Below, in pieces: positions 11,130-18,635 of a stretch of 64,000 nucleotides of DNA. How positions within the stretch are numbered: the first letter of the stretch is position 1; each line of letters opens with the position of its first letter. A program made the position numbers and the translations under genes. The stretch covers positions 1-64,000 of the forward strand of contig JADKFD010000106.1 in NCBI GenBank assembly GCA_016717705.1, read 5' to 3'. The notes beneath the pieces are model-generated. The model was not told where the DNA came from. It searched no databases and saw nothing but the letters and a program-made list of their open reading frames with translations. The stretch comes from Rhodanobacteraceae bacterium. GTDB lineage: Bacteria; Pseudomonadota; Gammaproteobacteria; Xanthomonadales; SZUA-5.

Positions 11130-11152
11130 AGCGCCGACTGCACGTCGGCGAT
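11130..11152. terminator. hairpin between convergent genes, also a repeated sequence
   Basis: CGCCGAC-TGCAC-GTCGGCG (11132-11150), a 7-bp perfect stem with 5-base loop, between the PK-like gene ending at 11097 and btaB ending at 11179. The reverse complement, with flanks GGATCGCCGA...TCGGCGCTCT, closely matches a hairpin at 30622-30648, so this is a small repeat that may serve as a bidirectional terminator. No T-tract. Confidence 0.45.
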
Positions 11153-11178
11153 CCGCGAAGCTGGGCAGCCGAATATCT

Positions 11179-11793
11179 TCAGTGCCCGATCCAGCTGAAA
11201 TAGCGCCAGGCGCCGCCGTAGGCGCGCGTGCTGGACACCGCGATGGGGCGCCCGGCCGCCGCCAGGCGCTCAAGCAACTGCGGATCGAAACTGACATGGT
11301 TGCGCGCCATCCAGGCGGCGAATCCGGCGCTCGGCGTCGACTGGAAATCGACCACGCCGAGCAGGCCCCCGCTGACCAGTTCGCGGCGCGCCGCGGCGAT
11401 GCACTGCGCCTGAGCGGAGCCGGTCATGCTCAGCATGTACGAGGCGAAGACAATGTCGAACGGACCGTCGAGCGCGACGCTGCCGAGCGCTCCCTGCACC
11501 AGTTGCGCGCGATCGCCGAGTCTGGCCCGCGCGCGATCGAGCATCGCTGCCGCCAGGTCCACGCCAACCAGTCGCGAGTGCGGAAACATCCGGCTGAGGA
11601 GGTGCAGATTGCGTCCGGTGCCGCAGCCGACCTCGAGGATGCTCGGATTGCGCCAGCCCTGCGCCAGGCTGGCTTTGGCCAGCCCGGACAACAGGCGCTC
11701 GCGCCCGAACAGGAACAGCGGCCGGGTCAGGTCGTAGATCGGCGCGTGCAGTCGATAGTAGCCGGCGAGGTCGCTGCCGATGCGCGCGCTCAT
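11179..11793 (-). CDS. btaB: SAM-dependent methyltransferase, BtaB-like (betaine lipid headgroup N-methylation)
   Basis: Seen: 204 residues; class I methyltransferase motif I ILEVGCGTGRN (about 52-62), acidic motif VGVDLAAAMLDRA (77-89) and DIVFASYMLSMTG. The opening YYRLHAPIYDLTRPLFLFGRE matches the BtaB/PmtA-type N-terminus that contacts the lipid. The ATG overlaps the stop of btaA by four bases (ATGA), so translation is probably coupled. Family knowledge: BtaB adds three methyl groups to diacylglyceryl-homoserine, giving the phosphorus-free betaine lipid DGTS. The specific role is inferred mainly from the btaA neighbour. Alternative: a PmtA-type phosphatidylethanolamine methyltransferase. 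Intact. Confidence 0.8.
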   Translation of the reverse strand: MSARIGSDLAGYYRLHAPIYDLTRPLFLFGRERLLSGLAKASLAQGWRNPSILEVGCGTGRNLHLLSRMFPHSRLVGVDLAAAMLDRARARLGDRAQLVQGALGSVALDGPFDIVFASYMLSMTGSAQAQCIAAARRELVSGGLLGVVDFQSTPSAGFAAWMARNHVSFDPQLLERLAAAGRPIAVSSTRAYGGAWRYFSWIGH

Positions 11794-12948
11794 GCGGCGA
11801 CCTCGGCCAGCATCACCGAGCCATAGGTTCCGACACGATCGCGTAAGTGCCAGCCCTCGCTGTCCTGCGCGCGCAGCGCCGCTTGCGCAAACTCCGGCAG
11901 AAACGAGATCTGCATCGCCGCCGAACGCAGCAGCACGCGCGCACCGGGCGCGCTGCGCTGCAGGATCATCCGCCACTCCTGCTCCAGGCCGGGCACGTCA
12001 TTCACCCCACAGCCAGTCCTGATGGTCGAGCAGCACGAAATGCGTCAGCGCACCCGCATGGCCTTCGAGGAAAGTGCTGAAACTGCTGGTATGCACCTGA
12101 ACGCGATCGAGGCGCTCGCGCAGGCATTCAAGGTTTTCCCGGCGCAGATAATTCGGGCAGCATTGGCGCGTGTAAGCGCCATGCAGGTACAGGCGCCAGA
12201 AGTAGTTTTCCGCGACCGGCACCTCGGTCATCAGCCAGCGCACCTTGTCCTGCACATACGCACTGACCCCACCGGGATACTGTTGCGTGATCAGATCGCG
12301 CTGCGCGCGCGGCACGCCCGCCAGCGCGAGCGTGGCCGGCTGGCGCACCAATGCGCGCATCCCGGGCCCGAACAGGCGCGGTTCGATCTGGGCGTACCGG
12401 GACCGCTGGGTAGCGAGGTCCGGAGCCTCGAACAAACGCAGCAGATCACGATGCAAGGCCGGGCGCGCAAGGCGCAGCAGCGCGCGCAGCATCCAGGCGA
12501 TATCGCCGGAAGCACCGCAAAAATAGAATGAGCCGCGACCGCGTCCGTTGAACCAGTGGCGGTGCCGGTCCCAGAACTGTGCCGTAGCCTGGCGCAAGCG
12601 CGGGCGCAGGCGATCGCGATAGAGCTGCTCGAAGCCGGCATGCCGGCCTTCGCCGAACAGCGCGAACAGATCATCGTGATCGAGCGTCGCCAAGGCCGCC
12701 AGCTTCAACTCGAGCAGCGCATTCTGGCGCGAGTTGAGGTCGACGCAATGAATCTCGGCGGGATCGTCCAGCAGGTAGTCGAGCGCATTGCAGCCGGCGC
12801 TGGTGATCATCGCGATGCGGTCGCCGGATGCGACCTGCAACAGTGCACGATCCGCGCGCGGGTCCTCCCAGCAGGTGTTGTAGATCAGGCGCGTGCCATG
12901 CACGTGCCGGAACCAGGCGTCATAAGCGCGTTGCTTCAATGTCGACAC
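11790..12948 (-). CDS. btaA: DUF3419/BtaA-like S-adenosylmethionine:diacylglycerol 3-amino-3-carboxypropyltransferase, one frameshift
   Basis: Seen: GTG start at 12948 preceded by AGGAG at 7 bases. Hallmarks are LIYNTCWEDPRADR (about 21-34), ITSAGCNALDYLLDDPAEI (48-66), CVDLNSRQNALLELKLAAL (68-86), FYFCGASGD and YLHGAYTRQCCPNYLR. After LLDHQDWLW the frame closes at 11998; the adjacent frame continues NDVPGLEQEWRMIL...YGSVMLAEVAA to 11790, so one base is wrong in the run of four G near 12005. Corrected length is about 385 residues, as expected. Family knowledge: BtaA transfers the aminocarboxypropyl group of SAM to diacylglycerol, the first step to DGTS. It forms an operon with btaB and is divergent from the plcP-like gene. 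Confidence 0.85.
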
Positions 12949-13129
12949 GGCGATTCTCCTGGGTCAGGCAGGCACGCGGACTGGGCATTCGAACGAGGCT
13001 CGGCCCGGACGCGAAATATTGGCGATCCCGGCGCAGGCTGCGCGCCCAACGCTACCGCTCGGTAACGCTGCGATTGCAATGCGATGACCAGAGCCGGTTG
13101 GCCCAAGCCGTCACGCAGGCGTCGCGCGA

Positions 13130-13147
13130 GCGTCATCGATCTGTTGC
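13130..13147 (+). promoter_or_regulatory. weak Pho-box-like sequence upstream of the plcP-like gene
   Basis: GCGTCATCGATCTGTTGC matches 11 of 18 positions of the enterobacterial Pho box (CTGTCAT-N4-CTGTCAT), including the TCAT-N4-CTGT core with correct spacing. It lies 140 bp upstream of the gene at 13289 in the 340-bp divergent region 12949-13288. The match is marginal and stands only because both flanking operons look phosphate-related. Nothing else was identified in the region apart from ribosome binding sites (AGGAG before btaA, GAGGA before 13289). Confidence 0.25.
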
Positions 13148-13288
13148 GAAAGCCGCGCACAGTGCGCGCCATCGTTGCCGGAGGCGGCTCATGCACAGCA
13201 TCGAATCGCGGAACTGCGATCTCCAGGCGCGGTGGAGACTGGCACCGCCACCATCGCCCCCACCGTCGGACTTTCGAGGACCCGGCGC

Positions 13289-14092
13289 ATGAACTCGCCG
13301 CGCCGCCGTCTGGACGCGCGCACGGTATTCCTCTCCGATCTGCACCTGGGCTCGCCCAATTGCCACGCCGAAGCGCTGGTCGATTTCCTCGCCAACCTGC
13401 GCGCGCAACGCATCTATCTGGTCGGCGACATCATCGACCTGTGGTGGATCAGCGAGCGTCGCGCGCGCTTCGACCGCCACCAGACAGCGGTACTCGAGAG
13501 CCTGCGCGAACTGGCGCGCCGCGGCAGCGAGCTGATCTACATTCCCGGCAATCACGATCGGCCGCTGCGCGAGTTGTGCGGGCTGGTGCTGCCGCGCATG
13601 ACGGTGCGGCGGGACGCGGTCCATCGCGGCGCCGACGGCCGTCGTTATCTGGTCACCCACGGCGACGATTTCGACGGCGCGGTGCAAGCCGGCGGCTGGC
13701 AGGAATGGCTCGGCGACCAGTTGTACGACTACATTCTGGCGGGCAACCGCATCACCCAGCGGATGCGTCAGCGCCTGGGGCTGCGCTACTGGTCGCTGGC
13801 CGAATTCATCAAGCGCCAGAGCACGCTGGCGGAACGCTATATCGATCGCTTCGTCGACGCCGCGGTCGGCGCAGCCGCGGCGCGAGGGCTGGATGGCGTC
13901 ATCTGCGGCCATATCCATCGCGCCGCACTGCAGGAGCGCGCCGGCATCGTCTATGCCAACGACGGCGATTGGGTCGAGAGCATGACCGCGATCACCGAGG
14001 ATTCGCGCGGTCAGCTGACCCTGATGCGCTGGACCGGACAGGCCGAAGTGCTGGCCGAGATGATGCCGATCAGGCTGCTCGCTGCCGCCTGA
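13289..14092 (+). CDS. calcineurin-like metallophosphoesterase, PlcP-type phospholipase C / LpxH-like
   Basis: Seen: 267 residues; metal ligands in DLHLG (D17, H19), GDIIDLW (46-52), GNHD (87-90), THGDDFD (123-129) and GHIH (207-210). The opening RTVFLSDLHLGSPNCHAEAL with IYLVGDIIDLWW is the layout of the UDP-2,3-diacylglucosamine hydrolase-like group that includes rhizobial PlcP. GAGGA sits 9 bases before the ATG; an in-frame upstream extension lacks a good start. Family knowledge: PlcP removes phosphorus headgroups from phospholipids during phosphate starvation, leaving diacylglycerol, which is the substrate of BtaA. Inferred here from divergence with btaAB. Alternative: an LpxH paralogue for lipid A. 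Confidence 0.8.
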   Translation: MNSPRRRLDARTVFLSDLHLGSPNCHAEALVDFLANLRAQRIYLVGDIIDLWWISERRARFDRHQTAVLESLRELARRGSELIYIPGNHDRPLRELCGLVLPRMTVRRDAVHRGADGRRYLVTHGDDFDGAVQAGGWQEWLGDQLYDYILAGNRITQRMRQRLGLRYWSLAEFIKRQSTLAERYIDRFVDAAVGAAAARGLDGVICGHIHRAALQERAGIVYANDGDWVESMTAITEDSRGQLTLMRWTGQAEVLAEMMPIRLLAAA

Positions 14093-14194
14093 GCGGGCTG
14101 CCGTTCAGTCTCGAACTAAACCCGCAACGATGCCGCAATCGGGCAGTCACGGATGCCGCATAGGCTGTCCTCAATCCACCGCCGGACTACCAAG

Positions 14195-15559
14195 ATGCGC
14201 AGCAAAATCAATAAATTGTCGTCGCTGGCCGTATATCTTCTGGTCGGCTCGCTGGCGCTCGGCGCGCACGCCGAAAGCGTCACCATCCGCCTGCATGGAT
14301 CGAACACCATCGGCTCGAAACTCGGCCCCAGCCTGGTCGAAGCATTTGCGCGCCAGCAGGGATTCGTGGGTGTCGAGCGCAATGAGACGGCGGAGCTCGA
14401 GTTCTCGATCTCCGGTCGCCGCGCCGACGGCAGCGAGTTCAACGGCGTGGTCAAGGCGCACGGGACCAACACCGGCCGCATCGATCTGATGTCCGGCGCG
14501 GCCGACGTCTGGATGGCCTCGCGCGCGGCGACGCCCGACGAAGTCGCGCAGGCGAAGGCCATCGGCGACCTGCACTCGCCGCAACAGGAACACGTGGTGG
14601 CGCTGGATGGGCTGGCGATCATCGTGCATCCGGACAACCCGCTGGGCGAACTGCGCGTCGAACAGATCCGCGATGCCTTCGCCGGCCGCATCACCGACTG
14701 GTCGCAACTGGGCGGCAAGCCCGGCCCGATCAAGTTGTATGGCCGCGACGACAATTCGGGGACCTACGACAGCTTCAAGTCGATGGTGCTGACCGATGGC
14801 GCGGCGATTTCGAGCGCCACCCAGCGCTTCGAATCGTCGAGCGATCTGGAGCGCTCCGTGGCCGAGGACCCGACGGCTCTGGGATTTGTCGGCTTCTCGT
14901 ACATTGCGCATTCCAAGGCACTGGCGGTGCGCGCCGAGGGCACCGCAGCGCTCAAACCGGAGGCGCTCAGCGTTTCCACCGAGGACTATCTGCTGGCGCG
15001 CCGCTTGTACTTCTACACCGCCGGCAATGCGTCGCCGGAAGTCACCGAGTTCATCGAGTTCGTCCAGAGTACCGCGGGGCAGGCCATCGTCGCGCAGACC
15101 GGCTTCGTGGCGCAGAACGTCTTCGTCGCACGCGTGCAGCCGACGCCAGGGAATCCGAGCGAGTACTACGACGTGATCGGACATGCCGACCGTCTTTCCA
15201 TGACCTTCCGTTTCCGCCCGGCCAGTTCCACCCTGGACAGCCGTGCGCTGCGCGATATCGAGCGCCTGAGCGCCTTCATGAGACTGCCGGAAAACCAGCA
15301 CAAGGAACTGCGGCTGGCCGCGTTTTCGCCAAAGGCCGAGCGCGCCAGGTTGATGACATTGCTGACCCTGAATGACCGCGTCGACCACGTCTCCCAGTTA
15401 CTCGCCACGCGGGGTGTGCGCGTCAGCATGAGCCGCGGCTTTGTCGATGGACCGGTCGTGGCGCCGCTCGGTCGTGCCGACAGCATGGTGCGCAACGAGC
15501 GCGTGGAAGTCTGGCTGGTGGATCCGAACGGGGGTATCAGCGGCGACCAGGTGCTCTGA
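14195..15559 (+). CDS. PstS-like phosphate-binding domain fused to an OmpA-like peptidoglycan-binding domain
   Basis: Seen: signal peptide MRSKINKLSSLAVYLLVGSLALGAHA split near residue 26. Residues 28-310 form a type II periplasmic binding fold with LHGSNTIGSKLGPSL, KAHGTNTGRIDLMSGAADVWMASR, VALDGLAIIVHPDNPL, LYGRDDNSGTYDSFK and LGFVGFSYI. Residues 330-450 are OmpA-like (MTFRFRPASSTLDSRALRDIERLSAFM ... RNERVEVWLVDP). Family knowledge: PstS proteins bind orthophosphate for the Pst transporter; an OmpA domain would tether this one to the cell wall. Starts 103 bp after the plcP-like gene and may be cotranscribed. No pstCAB genes are in the window, so it could act as a sensor or store rather than in transport. 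Confidence 0.8.
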   Translation: MRSKINKLSSLAVYLLVGSLALGAHAESVTIRLHGSNTIGSKLGPSLVEAFARQQGFVGVERNETAELEFSISGRRADGSEFNGVVKAHGTNTGRIDLMSGAADVWMASRAATPDEVAQAKAIGDLHSPQQEHVVALDGLAIIVHPDNPLGELRVEQIRDAFAGRITDWSQLGGKPGPIKLYGRDDNSGTYDSFKSMVLTDGAAISSATQRFESSSDLERSVAEDPTALGFVGFSYIAHSKALAVRAEGTAALKPEALSVSTEDYLLARRLYFYTAGNASPEVTEFIEFVQSTAGQAIVAQTGFVAQNVFVARVQPTPGNPSEYYDVIGHADRLSMTFRFRPASSTLDSRALRDIERLSAFMRLPENQHKELRLAAFSPKAERARLMTLLTLNDRVDHVSQLLATRGVRVSMSRGFVDGPVVAPLGRADSMVRNERVEVWLVDPNGGISGDQVL

Positions 15560-15607
15560 CCGGGCACCTCGACGGGTTGGCGGCGCGCTTCAATCGAGGC
15601 GCCCGAG

Positions 15608-15697
15608 GCTCTCACCGAACTTGCCGCAGGCCGTTGATTTCAATGTGGGAGCGGATTTACTCCGCGAGCGCTTTCGCGGGATAAACCCGCGCACACA
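15608..15697 (+). repeat. composite repeat copy A1: end module plus type A hairpin
   Basis: CTCTCACCGAACTTGCCGCA and CCGTTGATTTCAA form the end module, followed at 15644-15697 by a 54-base hairpin starting TGTGGGAGCGGATTTACTCC, with GCGAG-CGC-TTTCGC in the centre and ending ATAAACCCGCGCACACA. The same hairpin recurs in opposite orientation at 51427 and 52777. It lies between convergent genes and could act as a terminator. Confidence 0.75.
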
Positions 15698-15726
15698 GCT
15701 TCGATTCGCGAATGAGGGCTGTGGAA

Positions 15727-15761
15727 GCAGGTCACCTTGTCTGCGCAGCAGACTCCGTGAC
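15727..15761. repeat. single 35-bp type B repeat arm overlapping the end of a coding region
   Basis: GCAGGTCACCTTGTCTGCGC then AGCAGACTCCGTGAC: the same 35-bp arm that forms the inverted pairs at 17716-17795 and 46333-46412. Here it is solitary and supplies the last nine codons and the stop of the minus-strand VOC gene. Confidence 0.8.
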
Positions 15762-16536
15762 GTTCAGCTTGATCACATAGACGCCCGCGCCAGCGGGATC
15801 GTCGAGCCGCGCGATGCGGCCGACGCCCGGCACATCGAAGGCGGGCACGCAGACCTTGCCACCGAGCTTCGACCGCGCGCGCGAGGCAGGCGTCGACATC
15901 GGGCACTGGTATGTAGAGCGACCAGTGCGAGGGCATCTCGCCCCATTCGGGTGTCATCGCCATGACGCCACCGAAGCGCGTGCCGGCCACCGCGTATTCG
16001 CAGTACTCGACCGGCGACGGAACCGTCGAGGCGATGAATTCCCAGTCCAGCAGCGCGCCGTAGAAGGTCTTTGCAGCGGCGGCATCGCGCGTGGCCAGTT
16101 CCACCCAGCCGACCGAATACTCCTCGAACATGGTGAAATCGCCGGCATCCGCCTGCGCCGGCTGCCACAGGCTGAACACCGCGCCGGTGGGGTCGGCGAG
16201 CACTGCACCGCGGCCGTTCCCGGGCACCTCGAAGGGACCGAAATGCAGTTGTCCGCCCAGTTCACCGGCACGCGCCACGCTGGCATCGATATCGCGGGTC
16301 GCGAAATACACGCCCCAGCTCGACGGTCGTCCCTCGGACCCCGGCGGCATTCCGCACATCGCACCGATGGTGCCGTTGGCGTTGCGCAAAAAGGTGTAGT
16401 TGCCCATCTCACCCATGTCGTTGTGCACATGGCTCCAGCCGAACAGGGCTTCATGGAAGGCGAGCGCAGCCACCGGATTGGTGCTCGACAGCTCGAACCA
16501 GCAGGGCGCTCCGCAGGGTGGGGTCAGCTTGGGCAT
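15732..16536 (-). CDS. two-domain VOC (glyoxalase/bleomycin-resistance fold) protein, one frameshift
   Basis: Seen: two paired VOC modules, residues 8-120 (PCWFELSSTNPVAALAFHEALFGW ... GAVFSLWQP) and 135-260 (VGWVELATRDAAAAKTFYGALLDWEF ... MPSHWSLYIPVPDVDACLARA). The frame breaks at about 15868; the adjacent frame restores LGGKVCVPAFDVPGVGRIARLDDPAGAGVYVIKL and ends at 15732. The uncorrected frame would run to 15640 through repeat sequence. Family knowledge: metal-dependent lyases, dioxygenases and resistance proteins; the substrate cannot be predicted. The last residues, VTESAAQTR, are encoded by a palindromic repeat arm. Flanked by repeat copy A1 downstream and a membrane-protein gene upstream. 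Confidence 0.8.
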
Positions 16537-16649
16537 GGTCGGATTCCTCTTCGGGTGGCATCAAAGATTGCGACGGGAGTGCAAGGGCTGCAAGTGCGGG
16601 TCGCCGCGGATCCGCCATCAGCCGGACCTTGCCGCGATGGACAGCTGGT

Positions 16650-17573
16650 TCATGCCCTTGCCTGCGCGGTTTCCGCTGCTGGCGTATCCGTCCCTGCAAC
16701 GTGCTTTCCCAGCAAGGTCAGCGATGCAAACAAGGACTCGACGATCACCTTGCCCAAAAGGTACACGCCCGCCCAACCGTGCGGACCGCTGCTCGCGACC
16801 GGCGCCACCACAGCAAAAATCGCAAAGAACGCCGCAATCACGGCAATTCCGCCGACCAGATTCCAGTGATCTCCTTCGCGCTTGCCGACCGCCTTGACGA
16901 TGAGCCAGGTGGCCAGCGCGAAAAGCCCAAATACCGGGATCGCAATCACGACCGCACCATAGGCGAAGGTGATCCGGCGGCTCATGGCCTCCAGGGAAAC
17001 GCTGGACACCAGCGGCGGTCCGCTGCGCCGGTAGTGCTCCTGGTCGGCGAATAGCCCGGAGATGGCAAACAGCAGGGTCATGCCCAGCGCGAGGTCCAGA
17101 CCGGAGCTGCGCCACGCACCAAGCGTGGTGCAGAAGGCGACCAGGACATCGACCTCGTGCATCAGGTAGATCCACATGAAGTAAGCGCCGCCCACGCCGA
17201 CGACAAAACCGATCAAGCTGCCGAGCGCCTGCGGCAGCGTGATGTTCTCGAACTCGTACTTCATCCGATGCGCGGCAGGCACGCGCGAGCGTTGCCAGAC
17301 TTCCAGGATCGACAGCAGCACGCCTTCAGTCAGGACGAGCAGGACCAATCCAGTCAGGCTCAGCTGCCCATGCCAAATCAACCACATCAAATAGACATTG
17401 CCGAGCAGAATGCACGCGAGGTTGACCGCCAGAGAGATTTTTCCCGGCTTTGGAAAGCGTCGGAGCAGTGCCCGCAATTCCGCACTGCGGATGCGCTTGC
17501 CCTTGACCGGAGACACGCTGGTTGCCTCTCGCAGCTCGCGCAGGCGGCGTCTTTCTCGCTTGGTTCTGCTCAT
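16650..17573 (-). CDS. polytopic membrane protein, possibly DUF6498-like
   Basis: Function not recognised. Seen: 307 residues with a basic N-terminus (MSRTKRERRRLRELREA) and six or seven hydrophobic segments, including ISLAVNLACILLGNVYLMWLIW, LTGLVLLVLTEGVLLSILEVW, ALGSLIGFVVGVGGAYFMWIYL, LDLALGMTLLFAISGLFA, ITFAYGAVVIAIPVFGLFALATWLI and VGGIAVIAAFFAIFAVVAPVA. The first pair resembles DUF6498 membrane proteins; that match is tentative. Intact, with high-GC codon use like its neighbours. The 270-bp gap upstream carries composite repeat B2. Confidence 0.65.
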   Translation of the reverse strand: MSRTKRERRRLRELREATSVSPVKGKRIRSAELRALLRRFPKPGKISLAVNLACILLGNVYLMWLIWHGQLSLTGLVLLVLTEGVLLSILEVWQRSRVPAAHRMKYEFENITLPQALGSLIGFVVGVGGAYFMWIYLMHEVDVLVAFCTTLGAWRSSGLDLALGMTLLFAISGLFADQEHYRRSGPPLVSSVSLEAMSRRITFAYGAVVIAIPVFGLFALATWLIVKAVGKREGDHWNLVGGIAVIAAFFAIFAVVAPVASSGPHGWAGVYLLGKVIVESLFASLTLLGKHVAGTDTPAAETAQARA

Positions 17574-17669
17574 CGCGGGTCCGGTCCTCTCAGCCTTGCC
17601 ATTGGATGCGGAAGTACCTGGCAGCGGTCGGAGCGACCTATCGCCGTCGCCGCCCGCCGGCCATGCCTG

Positions 17670-17795
17670 CTCTCACCGAACATACGATAAACAATTGATT
17701 GTCATGCATTTTTGTGTAGGTCACGTTGCCTGCGCAGCAGGCTAGGTGACAACGGGCCGCGTCACGTAGCCTGCTGCGCAGGCAACGTGACCTAC
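17670..17795 (+). repeat. composite repeat copy B2: end module plus 35-10-35 inverted repeat
   Basis: CTCTCACCGAACATACGATA and ACAATTGATT (end module), then arm 1 at 17716-17750 (GTAGGTCACGTTGCCTGCGC ... GGTGAC), a 10-base loop, and arm 2 at 17761-17795, its reverse complement at 34 of 35 positions. Each arm also contains its own perfect hairpin GCCTGC-GCA-GCAGGC. The only clear structure in the gap 17574-17843. Confidence 0.85.
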
Positions 17796-17843
17796 TTCCT
17801 GATGCTCTGTGCGCGCGCGAACGCAGCCCTGCTTGCCCGATCT

Positions 17844-18527
17844 TCAGTCCAAGTGCCCGGCATTGTCGCCGCGGCCGCGGCCGAACCAGCCATCGAGGCG
17901 ACCGGCCAGCCATTTCAGCGCGCGCGAAAAGCGGCCGCGACGGGTCTTGCGGTCGCGCGCGGCGGCATCCACCAGCCAGGCGATCTGGATCACCGGCCGC
18001 TCGCCTTCGAAGGGCAGGTGGCCGTGGAAGGAATTGTCCGCACGCTTGAACGCCGCGAGCCGCCCGTAGAGAGGTTGCAACTCGGGCACAAGGACCGACT
18101 CGATATCGTCGGAGCGCGCCAGGAAGCGCAGACAGCCGGCCGAGATTTCCGGCCAGCTCGGACTCAGGTAGACCAGCGCGGTCGCGACCTTGGAGCGGCT
18201 GTCGGTGTGAATGGTGCCGTGGCGCCGGTTGAGTGCCCGGCACAGGGTCACCAGCGTCGGGTGCTGCGACAAGCGCTCGATGCCCAGCCGCGCGCCGATC
18301 GCATCGGCGAAAGCGGGCGCGGTGACTTCCGCGACCAGCGCGTTCACCGCGGGCCCGCAGTCGGCGTCCGCATGCGGAAAGAAGCCGGCACCGCGGTAGC
18401 GCGGGAAGTCCGCGGCCAACGCCGGCGCCGCTGCGGGCGACAGCATGTCCTGGGCCAGCAGGAAGGAGAAGGGCTCGCTGCGCACCAAGGCCGAGGCCAG
18501 CCCGTCCGGGTTCAAGATGGAGGCCAT
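17844..18527 (-). CDS. 2-oxoglutarate/Fe(II)-dependent oxygenase-like protein
   Basis: Seen: 227 residues with the iron-binding H-x-D in GTIHTDSRSKVATALVYLSP (about 105-124) and the later FHGHLPFEGERPVIQIAWLV, which carries the distal histidine and arginine region. This is the layout of small 2OG-Fe(II) hydroxylases. Family knowledge: such enzymes couple decarboxylation of 2-oxoglutarate to hydroxylation of a protein, lipid or small molecule; the substrate is unknown. The gene ends in an Arg/Gly-rich tail (RGRFSRALKWLAGRLDGWFGRGRGD). It is 108 bp downstream of the secreted serine hydrolase gene on the same strand and could share its transcript. Confidence 0.7.
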   Translation of the reverse strand: MASILNPDGLASALVRSEPFSFLLAQDMLSPAAAPALAADFPRYRGAGFFPHADADCGPAVNALVAEVTAPAFADAIGARLGIERLSQHPTLVTLCRALNRRHGTIHTDSRSKVATALVYLSPSWPEISAGCLRFLARSDDIESVLVPELQPLYGRLAAFKRADNSFHGHLPFEGERPVIQIAWLVDAAARDRKTRRGRFSRALKWLAGRLDGWFGRGRGDNAGHLD

Positions 18528-18635
18528 GGTTGCGGTTCCAGATCGGGGCTTTGCGGGGCCCGGATTCTACCTCGGTGTGCCGGCCGCGGATCAGCGTGCA
18601 ACCGGCGCCCGCAGCCGGCAACTTCCGAGACCGCG

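Noticed and set aside
8105..11143. A 1012-codon minus-strand open frame across the PK-like gene
   Set aside because: Composition is Arg/His/Gln-rich shadow; only its 8887-8105 part includes pieces of the real wHTH regulator.
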